Origin: an uncultured Oscillospiraceae bacterium
Lineage (GTDB): Bacteria > Bacillota > Clostridia > Oscillospirales > Oscillospiraceae
Direction of reading: 5' to 3'
Assembly (NCBI GenBank): GCA_934591895.1
Contig: CAKTPP010000002.1
Location: forward strand, 1 to 64,000
Length of the DNA: 64,000 nucleotides
Shown here piece by piece: positions 8,509 to 15,837 of this stretch. The notes beneath the pieces were generated by a model, which made no database searches, was not told the DNA's origin, and was given only the letters and a program-made list of their open reading frames with translations. The number at the start of each line of letters is the position of its first letter. Within the stretch, counting starts at the first letter, position 1. A program made the translations under genes and the position numbers.

Positions 8509-8729
8509 TCAAATATCCAGCTGCTCACAAAGCTCTGCGAGTGAGCGCCCACAGATGAACGGCAGCGTCATCGCCTCGTCCACGGAGCGCGCATCCACCG
8601 CATGCCGTCATAGCACAAGGCGATATCTTCACGATGAAACGGGCAGATCGATCCGTACCTGCCCCGATAGGAAAAGTCGATGTCCTGCGTCAGGCTGTCG
8701 ATCCACGCCCGCAGCTCAGTGGCCGTCAT
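8509..8729 (-). pseudogene. Frameshifted small gene (about 74 codons)
   Basis: The N-terminal part from ATG 8729 reads MTATELRAWIDSLTQDIDF through SICPFHREDIALCYDG. The frame then continues to a nearby stop. In another frame the sequence resumes at about 8603 with AVDARSVDEAMTLPFICG and LAELCEQLDI, ending at TGA 8509-8511. The total length is one base short of a multiple of three, which suggests a single-base deletion near 8600-8610. It is either a true decayed gene or a local sequence error. The cysteine/histidine pattern CPFH is notable, but the family is not recognised. Confidence 0.6.
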
Positions 8730-8896
8730 GCGCTAGCGCCCCCACCATTCGTAGTCCGGGGCAGCTGGCCGCTGCGCTTGCTCTCCGCCATCCATCTGCA
8801 TCGATCGCAATAGTACTCGGCAGCGACAAACTCCAGATAGCTCTCACGCAGAAGGCCGACAATGTAATAAACGATCACCAAAAACAACTCGAACAT
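8726..8896 (-). CDS. Short membrane-anchored protein of unknown function (56 aa)
   Basis: It starts at 8896 (MFELFLVIVYYIVGLL) after AAAGGAG and has one hydrophobic segment at residues 2-16. A CDRCRW pair of cysteines follows. The stop overlaps the start of the downstream pseudogene (ATGA), which suggests coupling. In an alternative frame the last codons read PDYEWWGR then stop, a more protein-like ending. A frameshift may therefore also have hit this gene; the present C-terminus (TTNGGGASA) looks unnatural. Function unknown. Confidence 0.45.
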   Translation of the reverse strand: MFELFLVIVYYIVGLLRESYLEFVAAEYYCDRCRWMAESKRSGQLPRTTNGGGASA

Positions 8897-9103
8897 ATCG
8901 TTTCTCCTTTCCCGAAGCCGGGTTTTCCTCTGTGGTTTCATCCTATCACATCGCAAGTACCATAAACAGGACTGTGCTGCGAAATTGGGCAAAAGATATC
9001 CCACTCCAATCTGAATGCTCATAACCCGCCGCCGTTTATCCAGCTTATTGTCTAACAGATCCAGAACAAAAACAGAACGCATTATAGAATCCGATCAATT
9101 TTC

Positions 9104-9132
9104 TTGACATTGACGTAATTTTACTGTATTTT
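9104..9132 (+). promoter_or_regulatory. Promoter of the TetR-family regulator
   Basis: TTGACA (9104-9109), 17-bp spacer, TATTTT (9127-9132), ending about 55 bp before the regulator start codon. The 290-bp stretch 8897-9186 holds nothing else I can identify. Confidence 0.7.
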
Positions 9133-9186
9133 AGAATAGATTCAATAAATACACATGAGAGAAATACATTTGAAGAGAGATGTACC

Positions 9187-9831
9187 ATGGAAGACAATAT
9201 CAAACTGCCGCGGCAGGTCCGAAGCCAGCAGGTCAAAAACCGAATTTTCGAGGCAGCGGTCAAGCTCATCAAGGAGCACGGTTATGAATATGTAACGGTC
9301 AACAATGTGTGCAGTACAGCCGGGGTGTCTGTCGGCAGCTTCTACCACCATTTTGCCAATAAGGACGAGCTGATCTCCTATTACCTCGTGGCCGGCTACG
9401 AAAAGTATCAGGCAGAATTTGAGGACGCCGTCTTTGACGATGTCGTCGGCAGTGTCGTCAAGATCTACCAGATCTACTCCCGCTTCTGTATGGAACAGGG
9501 GCTGGAATTCATAAAAAACTACTACAACGCCAACAACAAGAGTCTCGACACGTCGGGCGCGAACGTGCGCGTCCCGGGCAAGCTCCCCATTCTCTATGAA
9601 ACCTATGTCGTGCTCACCCAGGCACAGGAGGACGGTTACATCCGCAGCGATGTGGATACCGCACAGCTTGCGGATGATATCTGCACACTCGAGAAAGGCA
9701 ACATCTTTGAGTGGGCACTCTCGGACGGCCGCTACGACCTCATGCACAACGCCGAACGTATGACCCGCAGCTATCTGCGCAGCTTCCTGACGCAGAAATA
9801 TATCGATGAATATCTCACAGCGGAAAAATAA
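9187..9831 (+). CDS. TetR/AcrR-family transcriptional regulator
   Basis: A protein of 214 residues. The N-terminal DNA-binding domain (about 12-60) includes the TetR signature TVNNVCSTAGVSVGSFYHHFANKDEL. The remaining residues form the helical ligand-binding and dimerisation domain, which is variable in this family. It has its own promoter and is followed by a terminator. The next operon, in the same direction, has a perfect palindrome over its transcription start that is a good candidate binding site. By analogy with TetR proteins next to steroid, phenolic or lipid catabolic genes, it probably represses that operon until the substrate binds. The ligand is unknown. Confidence 0.92.
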   Translation: MEDNIKLPRQVRSQQVKNRIFEAAVKLIKEHGYEYVTVNNVCSTAGVSVGSFYHHFANKDELISYYLVAGYEKYQAEFEDAVFDDVVGSVVKIYQIYSRFCMEQGLEFIKNYYNANNKSLDTSGANVRVPGKLPILYETYVVLTQAQEDGYIRSDVDTAQLADDICTLEKGNIFEWALSDGRYDLMHNAERMTRSYLRSFLTQKYIDEYLTAEK

Positions 9832-9844
9832 AATCTGACAGCAA

Positions 9845-9881
9845 CGCTCCGGAACACACAGCTGCTCCGGGGCGTTTTTTT
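9845..9881 (+). terminator. Terminator after the TetR gene
   Basis: CGCTCCGGA pairs with TCCGGGGCG (one G-T pair) and runs into seven T residues, 14 bp after the TetR stop. Confidence 0.85.
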
Positions 9882-9973
9882 GTTTGTTTGCAAACGCTGT
9901 TTATTCAATTTGGTCAAAAATAATGCCGTATTTTGTCGAATGCGCCGATAATTAAAAATATCACAAAAAAACA

Positions 9974-10029
9974 TTGACAATTGAGAAACTTTTCGCTAAA
10001 TTGAAATCACAAATTAGAACCGGTTCTAA
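9974..10029 (+). promoter_or_regulatory. Promoter and palindromic operator of the bai-like operon
   Basis: TTGACA (9974-9979), 17-bp spacer, TAAATT (9997-10002). The perfect 16-bp palindrome TTAGAACCGGTTCTAA (10014-10029) lies where transcription should start, and a partial second copy (TTGTTCTAGTAA) follows. This is the position expected for a TetR-type repressor, and the TetR gene lies directly upstream. That the TetR protein binds here is inference. Confidence 0.75.
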
Positions 10030-10044
10030 AATTGTTCTAGTAAA

Positions 10045-10124
10045 GACCGTTAACTGCGTGGCAGATATGCGAGAAGCGAAACTCTGGGCTTCCACGCAGC
10101 GGGTTCGTCACTGTACATACGGTC
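10045..10124 (+). promoter_or_regulatory. Structured 5' leader of the bai-like operon
   Basis: The mRNA from the predicted start (about 10009) to the first ATG (10166) is about 157 nt and non-coding. GACCGT (10045-10050) pairs with ACGGTC (10119-10124). Nested inside, CTGCGTGG (10054-10061) pairs with CCACGCAG (10092-10099). GAAGC/GCTTC gives an alternative inner pairing. This is a two-tier stem of the kind found in RNA regulators. There is no terminator stem before the ribosome site AAGGGAG, so any control would be at translation or stability. No known riboswitch class is recognised. Confidence 0.5.
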
Positions 10125-10165
10125 CAAACCCACCATCACATTTCAACAAAAAGGGAGACATCGCA

Positions 10166-10900
10166 ATGACTGATAAGATTATTCTCATTTCCGGCGGCAC
10201 CACCGGAATCGGCTACCAGACAGCCAAGAAGTTCCTTGAGGAAGGCAACAAAGTCGTCATCTCCGGCCGCAATGCGGAGCACGGCGCGAAAGCCGAAAAA
10301 GAGCTCTCCGCGTTCGGCGAAGTGACCTTCGTGCAGACGGATGCCTCCGTGGAAGAGCAGTGCAAGGCGCTCGTCGAGAAGACCATCGCAAAGTACGGCC
10401 GGATCGACGTCCTGTGCAACGTGGCCGGCATCAACGGCAAGCGCTGCAGCTTCATCGAGAACGACAACCAGGATACCCTCAATACCATCAAGGTCAACTT
10501 CATGAGCCAGGTCTACATGGCCAACTACACCGCACAGTACATGATCCAGCGCAAGAGCGGCGTCATCATCAACACCTGCTCCCTGTGCGGCTTCATCGCT
10601 AACACGGAAGCGGTCGGCTACCACGCCTCCAAGGGCGCGGTGCGCATGGCAACGCAGGTCATGGCCCGCGATCTGGCACCGCACGGTATCCGCGTCGTGG
10701 CCGTCGCCCCCGGCTGGGTGCGCACGGGCATGCTGCTGGCCGACATCGAGGAGCACGGTAAGACCCTGCACATGAAGGGCCGCGTCATCGAGCCGGAAGA
10801 GATCGCCAATGCCATCTACCTGCTCTCCCTCCCCGAAGCGAGCTGCATCAATGGTTCCACCGTTATGACCGACGACGGCTACTGCTCGTTCAAGTACTGA
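10166..10900 (+). CDS. Short-chain dehydrogenase/reductase, BaiA-like hydroxysteroid-dehydrogenase type
   Basis: A protein of 244 residues; the ATG at 10166 follows AAGGGAG. The Rossmann motif SGGTTGIG is at the N-terminus, an NVAG variant of NNAG near 90, Ser in NTCSLCG and the catalytic YHASK follow. The stretch from GVIINT to IRVVAVAPGWVRTGM and the EPEEIAN segment parallel BaiA, the bile-acid 3-alpha-hydroxysteroid dehydrogenase. After the second strand the sequence is GRN, where BaiA has an acidic residue, so NADP(H) may be favoured. It probably oxidises or reduces a ring hydroxyl/ketone of a polycyclic substrate. It is the first gene of a four-gene operon with a carrier, a dehydratase and an ene-reductase. 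The family call is sure; the substrate is inferred. Confidence 0.88.
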   Translation: MTDKIILISGGTTGIGYQTAKKFLEEGNKVVISGRNAEHGAKAEKELSAFGEVTFVQTDASVEEQCKALVEKTIAKYGRIDVLCNVAGINGKRCSFIENDNQDTLNTIKVNFMSQVYMANYTAQYMIQRKSGVIINTCSLCGFIANTEAVGYHASKGAVRMATQVMARDLAPHGIRVVAVAPGWVRTGMLLADIEEHGKTLHMKGRVIEPEEIANAIYLLSLPEASCINGSTVMTDDGYCSFKY

Positions 10901-10928
10901 GCCGCACACGTCATTGGAGGGAAGAAAC

Positions 10929-12200
10929 ATGTCAACAGAAACCGGCCAGCCGCTGCTGACCAAAGCGCCGGCTTACCGCTGGTGGATCCTGGTGATGAAT
11001 CTGCTGATGTATTCGGTGTATTACGTTGCGCTGAATGCCGCAGCCGCGTTCGGCACACAGATCCAGGACAGCTGGCACCTCAACGCCACCGCGCTAAGCA
11101 TGATGACCACCGTCGCCCAGCTGAGCTATGTTCTGTTCTGCGGCGTGGGCAGTTCACTTGCAAACCGCATCGGCGCAAAAAAATGCGTCCTCGTCTCGGC
11201 CGCGCTACTGCTCGTCAGCTCGGCAGTCTACCCGCTGATCGCGAAAAACTATGTCGTGGGCCTCATCCTCCGCGTCCTGCAGGGCGCCTCCGGCGGTCTC
11301 ATGTCCAGCTGCATCGTCTCGACCACGAGCCTGTGGTTCCCGATCAAGCAGCGCGGTCTCGCTTCCGGCATCCTGTTCGCGTGCATCGGCTTCGGCTTTT
11401 CCATCACGGTCGCCGGCGGCAACCTGCTGCTCGGCCTCGGTCTGAACTGGACCAAGAGCCTGGCCATGCTCATCTGCGTCCCGGGCGTGATCGTGACGGT
11501 GCTGTATGCATTCACGGTCAAGAACGTCTCCGACGTCTATCCCGGCCACTACGCCATCGCTGATCTGATGCCGCCTGAACCGGAAAGCGCCGGCGGCATC
11601 CGCGTGGACACCGAGAAGCTGCCCAGCACCATGGCCGAGGCAAGAAAAGACAAGAAAGTCTGGGCACTGGCCCTTACGGGCTTCGTCAACAGCTGGATGA
11701 TCCTCGGCTTCAGCGCGTTCCTGTCGCACCTGCTGGTCTATGACCTGAAGGTCGACAGCGGCCTCGTGGCAACCGTCATGAGCCTGACGTTCCTGGTCGG
11801 TGCGGCCGGGTCGATCTTCGGCGGCGTCATCTCCGACCGGGTCTTCAAGGGCTACCGCTACCAGACGTTGATGATCGGCGGGATCCTTGCGGCAGTCGGC
11901 CTGCTGCTGTTGCTGGTGACCCGGAACAATGTGCTCATCATCGTATTCCTGATCCTCGCCTACCTCGGTCCCAACATCGTCATGGGTCCCGTGTGGGCCT
12001 GCCCTGCAAGCCTGGTCAAACCGCAGATCGCCGGTTCTGTCACCGCGTTTGCGAACGTCATCGCAAATATCGGCGGCCTGATCGTCAGCCCCATTCTCGG
12101 CCTGACCATCGACGCGACCGGCAGCGCCATGATGGCTCTGTTCTTCTGCGTGGCCATGAGCATACTCGGCACGATCACCGCAAGAATCATGAAGGTCTGA
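10929..12200 (+). CDS. Major facilitator superfamily transporter (BaiG-like position)
   Basis: A protein of about 423 residues with twelve predicted membrane segments and a cytoplasmic loop near 195-235 (PPEPESAGG, DTEKLPSTMAEARKDKK). The ATG at 10929 follows GGAGGG. The typical MFS loop between helices 2 and 3 is recognisable as SLANRIGAKKC. It starts 28 bp after the SDR stop and is clearly in the same operon. In the bai operon the MFS protein BaiG imports bile acids, so uptake of the substrate handled by the neighbouring enzymes is the simplest role. Export of product is equally possible from sequence alone. Confidence 0.88.
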   Translation: MSTETGQPLLTKAPAYRWWILVMNLLMYSVYYVALNAAAAFGTQIQDSWHLNATALSMMTTVAQLSYVLFCGVGSSLANRIGAKKCVLVSAALLLVSSAVYPLIAKNYVVGLILRVLQGASGGLMSSCIVSTTSLWFPIKQRGLASGILFACIGFGFSITVAGGNLLLGLGLNWTKSLAMLICVPGVIVTVLYAFTVKNVSDVYPGHYAIADLMPPEPESAGGIRVDTEKLPSTMAEARKDKKVWALALTGFVNSWMILGFSAFLSHLLVYDLKVDSGLVATVMSLTFLVGAAGSIFGGVISDRVFKGYRYQTLMIGGILAAVGLLLLLVTRNNVLIIVFLILAYLGPNIVMGPVWACPASLVKPQIAGSVTAFANVIANIGGLIVSPILGLTIDATGSAMMALFFCVAMSILGTITARIMKV

Positions 12201-12313
12201 TCTGCCTTCACCACCTCTCTTTCTTAATATCATACATCCTTTTCATTCCATCAACCATTCCGGCGCGAAAACGGCCGGGCAAATAAACAAATTTTACAAA
12301 GGAGATTTTCATC

Positions 12314-12802
12314 ATGAGTAAGACTTTGGAGCAGAGAGTTCAGGAGCTGGAAGACATCCGCGCGATTGAGAAGCTGCAGGCCCGTTACTGGGATCTGATG
12401 GACGCAAAAAACTGGGAAGAGTTTCGCACGTGCTTTGCCGATGACTTTGAGTTCATCAACCTCGACAACGGTGACCACATGCAGGGCGGCGACGACATGG
12501 TCGAAGTCATCAAGGGCATCTTCCCCGACGGCGTGACCTCCAGCCACCACGGCCATCATCACTGGGTCGACATCGTCGACGAGAAAACCGCGAAGGCGCA
12601 CTGGGCACTACAGGACGATCTGTACGACTCCGTCAACGGCGGCGAGTTCGTCGGCCGTGCGCACTATGACAACACCTACGTCAAGCTCGACGACGGCCGC
12701 TGGGTCTGCAAGCAGATGGTGCTCAAATATCTGCGCGGCGAAGGCCAGCTTAAAAAGCGCCTCGACGGCTGCTGCGCTGCCTACAACATCTTCAAGATGT
12801 AA
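12314..12802 (+). CDS. SnoaL/NTF2-fold protein resembling BaiE 7-alpha-dehydratase
   Basis: A protein of 162 residues (BaiE has 166), with AAAGGAG before the ATG. Its N-terminus LEQRVQELEDIRAIEKL parallels the BaiE start. Compared with my recollection of the C. scindens enzyme, the proposed active-site residues Tyr30, Asp35, His83 and Asp106 correspond to Tyr25, Asp30, His78 (SHHGH) and Asp101 (WALQD). The catalytic-site Arg146 is not matched at the same spacing; Tyr139 occupies it, with Lys138 and Arg141 adjacent. The protein ends in a cysteine pair (GCCAAY). It probably removes or adds water on a ring system. It follows the MFS gene by 113 bp and precedes the ene-reductase. The fold call is strong; a bile-acid substrate is not proven. 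Confidence 0.8.
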   Translation: MSKTLEQRVQELEDIRAIEKLQARYWDLMDAKNWEEFRTCFADDFEFINLDNGDHMQGGDDMVEVIKGIFPDGVTSSHHGHHHWVDIVDEKTAKAHWALQDDLYDSVNGGEFVGRAHYDNTYVKLDDGRWVCKQMVLKYLRGEGQLKKRLDGCCAAYNIFKM

Positions 12803-12841
12803 TTGCGGGCCATCCGGAACCCCGGTAAGCCCAGATAAGGA

Positions 12842-12872
12842 ATATGCGGGCTGCTCAGCGTAGCCCGCATAT
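12842..12872 (+). promoter_or_regulatory. Intercistronic hairpin between BaiE-like and ene-reductase genes
   Basis: ATATGCGGGCT pairs perfectly with AGCCCGCATAT across a 9-nt loop. No T-run follows, so it is more likely an RNA-processing or stabilising element, or a partial stop, than a full terminator. Confidence 0.6.
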
Positions 12873-12907
12873 ATTTCCGATACGATCCAGAAAGGAAACA
12901 TAAGGAT

Positions 12908-14821
12908 ATGATTTTCGATCCCATTACCATCAATCATACGCAGATCAAAAACCGCCTGGTGGTCTCCTCCATGGTGGTAAACTACTGCGATACGGAAGGC
13001 CGGTCCACCGAAAAGTTCATGGCCTACCACGAGCACAAAGCCCGCGGCGGCTTCGGCCTGATCATCACGGAGGACTTTGCCGTGCAGAAGGCCGGCCGCA
13101 GCTTCCTGACCATCGGCGGTCTCTGGGAAGATGCGCAGATCGCATCCCACAAGCAGCTCACCGACCGCGTCCACGCTTACGGCGCCAAGATGTTCGTGCA
13201 GCTGTTCCACGCCGGCCGTCAAACCACGAGCGAGATCGCCGGTGCCCCCATCGTAGCCCCGACGGCACTGCGCGACCCGACCATGCCGGAGATCCCGCGT
13301 GAGCTGACCGTGGACGAGATTCATACGCTCGTCAGCAGCTTCGGCGACGCCGCTGTGCGCGCACGCAAAGCCGGCTTTGACGGTGTGGAGATTCACGCCG
13401 GTCACGGCTATCTCGTCAATCAGTTCCTCTCCCCGTTCTCCAACCGCCGGTGCGACGAATACGGCGGCACCATTCAGAACCGCAGCCGCATCCTCGTGGA
13501 GATCATCCATGACATCCGCAGAAAGTGCGGCAACGACTACCCCATCCAGGTCCGCATGAGCGTCAACGAGTATGTGCCCGGCGGTCTCGGCGTCGAGGAG
13601 AGCAAAGTCATCGCACGCATCGCCGAGCAGGCCGGTGCCGACAGCCTGCACTGCTCGCAGGGCGTGTATGCCACGACGCCGGTGATCCTGCCGCCGTCGT
13701 GCATCGACCACGGAGCCTACATTGACAATGCCTACGAGATCAAGAAGGCCGTCAGCATCCCGGTCATCGGCGTCGGCCGTATCAATGATCCCGAGATCGC
13801 CGAGACGATTCTGCGCTCCGGCAAGGCTGACATGTGCACCATGGCCCGTGCTTCCATTGCGGATCCCGAGATGCCCAACAAGGCACTTGCCGGCGAGCAG
13901 GATGACATTCTGCACTGCATCGGCTGCCTGCAGGGCTGCATCGGAGAAAACAACCGCGGCCGCTTTGTACGCTGCATGGTCAACCCCATGACCGGCATGG
14001 AGGACGTCTACAAGCTCGAACCGACCGAAACACCGAAAAAGATCCTGGTCGTCGGCGGCGGTGTCGCCGGCTGCGAGGCGGCCATTGTGGCAGCACAGCG
14101 CGGCCACCAGGTCACGATTTTGGAAAAGAGTGACCGCCTTGGCGGCCAATTCATTGTGGCCAGCCTGCCGATCGGCAAGGGCGAGTTCAATTCCTTCATC
14201 GTGTGGCAAAAGCATATGATCCGGAAGCTCGGCATTCAGGTCGTCTATCACACTGAGGCTACACGCGCGATCATCGACAGCTACAAGCCCGACGCCGTGC
14301 TCGTCGCCAACGGCAGCAACCCAGCCATGCCGCCCATCCCCGGTCTGCGCGAAAACGGCACGATCGCCCACAAGTACCTGCTCGGTGAGAAAAACTTTGG
14401 CCAGAACGTCGTTGTCATCGGCGGCGGTCTCGTCGGCGCAGAGACGGCTGACCACATGGCCGTACACGGCGCGGCGCATGTCACCATCGTTGAAATGATG
14501 CCCGATATCATGGTCGACGGCGAGCCCGGCCCGACGTTCTATGTCAAGCAGCGCTTCCGTGAGCACGGCGTCACCGTGCACACGAACGCCAAGGTCGTCG
14601 CTGTGGAACCGACCGCCGTCGTCTATGAAAAGGACGGCAAGCAGCACCGCATCGAGGATGTGGACACCATTGTGACCGCCATCGGTGCCGTTCCCGACCG
14701 CAGCGTTGCGGACGCACTGGCCGGCAGTCCGTACGAGGTCAAGATCATCGGCGATGCCAGCACCGCGAAAAACGGCTTTCAGAATATTCAGGAAGGCTAT
14801 GAAGCCGGCCTGTATATCTGA
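12908..14821 (+). CDS. Old Yellow Enzyme-type NADH:flavin oxidoreductase with 4Fe-4S cluster (BaiCD/BaiH-like)
   Basis: A protein of 637 residues, nearly the length of BaiCD (639). The N-terminal TIM barrel binds FMN and carries HAGHGYLVNQFLSPFSN with NRRCDEYGG. The cluster motif CIGCLQGC followed by a fourth Cys eleven residues later is complete. Two dinucleotide folds follow, VVGGGVAG (near 385) and VIGGGLVG (near 505). The C-terminal IIGDASTAKNGFQNIQEGYEAG parallels the BaiCD end. Such enzymes reduce conjugated C=C bonds in 3-oxo-Delta4 steroids, dienoyl-CoA or enoates. As the last gene of the operon, followed by a terminator, it would reduce the unsaturated product of the dehydratase. Substrate inferred. 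Confidence 0.9.
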   Translation: MIFDPITINHTQIKNRLVVSSMVVNYCDTEGRSTEKFMAYHEHKARGGFGLIITEDFAVQKAGRSFLTIGGLWEDAQIASHKQLTDRVHAYGAKMFVQLFHAGRQTTSEIAGAPIVAPTALRDPTMPEIPRELTVDEIHTLVSSFGDAAVRARKAGFDGVEIHAGHGYLVNQFLSPFSNRRCDEYGGTIQNRSRILVEIIHDIRRKCGNDYPIQVRMSVNEYVPGGLGVEESKVIARIAEQAGADSLHCSQGVYATTPVILPPSCIDHGAYIDNAYEIKKAVSIPVIGVGRINDPEIAETILRSGKADMCTMARASIADPEMPNKALAGEQDDILHCIGCLQGCIGENNRGRFVRCMVNPMTGMEDVYKLEPTETPKKILVVGGGVAGCEAAIVAAQRGHQVTILEKSDRLGGQFIVASLPIGKGEFNSFIVWQKHMIRKLGIQVVYHTEATRAIIDSYKPDAVLVANGSNPAMPPIPGLRENGTIAHKYLLGEKNFGQNVVVIGGGLVGAETADHMAVHGAAHVTIVEMMPDIMVDGEPGPTFYVKQRFREHGVTVHTNAKVVAVEPTAVVYEKDGKQHRIEDVDTIVTAIGAVPDRSVADALAGSPYEVKIIGDASTAKNGFQNIQEGYEAGLYI

Positions 14822-14840
14822 AGCGCTCTCTCCGCTCGGC

Positions 14841-14870
14841 AAAGCCGCGCTCTCAGGCGCGGCTTTGTTG
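14841..14870 (+). terminator. Terminator of the bai-like operon
   Basis: AAAGCCGCGC pairs perfectly with GCGCGGCTTT around a TCTCAG loop, 19 bp after the last stop codon, followed by a T-rich tail. Confidence 0.8.
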
Positions 14871-14971
14871 CATCCGGTGAAAATATTTGCAGTGAGGCAG
14901 AAAACAGATTTGGAATAGAACAGGATTCTCCTGAATTCGGCAAAAGCCGCGTCCTCAGCTGCAAAAAGAAA

Positions 14972-15003
14972 AAATCCTGCGTCCTTACGGATGCAGGATT
15001 TTT
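14972..15003 (-). terminator. Terminator downstream of tRNA-Ala
   Basis: Read on the minus strand, AAATCCTGCATCC forms a hairpin with the matching GGACGCAGGATTT arm and is followed by T residues, immediately after the tRNA 3' end. Confidence 0.75.
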
Positions 15004-15005
15004 CG

Positions 15006-15081
<76 letters not shown>

Positions 15082-15203
15082 ACGGGCAAGGTGTATCTTA
15101 TCAGAAAACAGCACGAATGTCAAGAACGTTTTTTCGTTTCTGCGAAAAAAATCTGCGCAGCGGTTTTGCCCCCTGCGCAGACCGGTTTTTTCGTCTGCCG
15201 CGC

Positions 15204-15827
15204 TCACGCCTCACAGTCGCTGCGGATGATCTCGGCAATGGCGGCGGCCAGCTTTTTGTGTCCGTCCGGGTCGAGATGCTCACCGTCGAGCGCGCTCATC
15301 TGCGTGAGCGTGCCGGCGTCGAGAAAGCGCAGACCGTACGCCTCAGCGATCATGCGGTACTGCTCCGCCACACCCTGCGACACGGCAAGCGACTGTGCGT
15401 CAAACTCGGGGTCGCGCTGCGGCGCGGACGCACCGAGCGGCGGCGGGCACACAAGCAGGATCTTCGTCCATGCGGGCAGCATGCCGATGATGAGCCGGAT
15501 GAGCTTGTCCATGCCGATGCCGACCTCCTCGGCGGAGCGGGTCTTGTCCGCCTTGCAGTCGTTCGTACCGAGCATGAGCACAATGTACTGCACCGGGCCG
15601 TGGCTCTCGATGCTCAGCGGCAGCGTCTCGAGCGCGGAGCGTCCGTCGCGGTTGCTGTCGCCAAAGGCCGCCGTTCGGCCGATGAGCCCGTCCTCCGCGA
15701 CGTAATACCCGTCGCCCAGCAGCGCCTGAAGCACACCGGGATAGCGGATATCGCGCCCGTAGCGGTGCTTCCAGTCGGGCGTGAAGCCATATGTATTGCT
15801 GTCACCGAAGCAAAGGATCTCGATCAC
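15204..15827 (-). CDS. SGNH/GDSL-family hydrolase
   Basis: A protein of about 207 residues. The likely start is GTG at 15827, since GAGGTG lies 6 bp before it and overlaps the stop codon of the upstream Suf gene; a GTG at 15836 is possible. Block I reads CFGDSNTYG (nucleophile Ser), block III LGTND, and block V DGEHLDPDGHKKL supplies Asp and His. No signal peptide is evident, so it acts in the cytoplasm on an ester or thioester, for example as a carbohydrate or acyl esterase. The overlap suggests translational coupling to the Fe-S genes, but a functional link is not known. Confidence 0.9.
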   Translation of the reverse strand: MIEILCFGDSNTYGFTPDWKHRYGRDIRYPGVLQALLGDGYYVAEDGLIGRTAAFGDSNRDGRSALETLPLSIESHGPVQYIVLMLGTNDCKADKTRSAEEVGIGMDKLIRLIIGMLPAWTKILLVCPPPLGASAPQRDPEFDAQSLAVSQGVAEQYRMIAEAYGLRFLDAGTLTQMSALDGEHLDPDGHKKLAAAIAEIIRSDCEA

Positions 15828-15837
15828 GCCGCGCACC

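Noticed and set aside
10014..10029. AGAACCGGTTCT as a steroid (glucocorticoid-type) response element
   Set aside because: The resemblance to eukaryotic half-sites is a coincidence; in bacteria this is simply a palindromic operator at a promoter.
12608..14842. Long open frame on the minus strand opposite the ene-reductase
   Set aside because: Its product is a shadow of G/C-ending codons; no ribosome site or protein motif, and the plus-strand enzyme has full motifs. The same applies to long frames opposite the flavodiiron gene (35454-37787), the peptide-binding lipoprotein (40370-42484) and the MatC/CoA-transferase genes.
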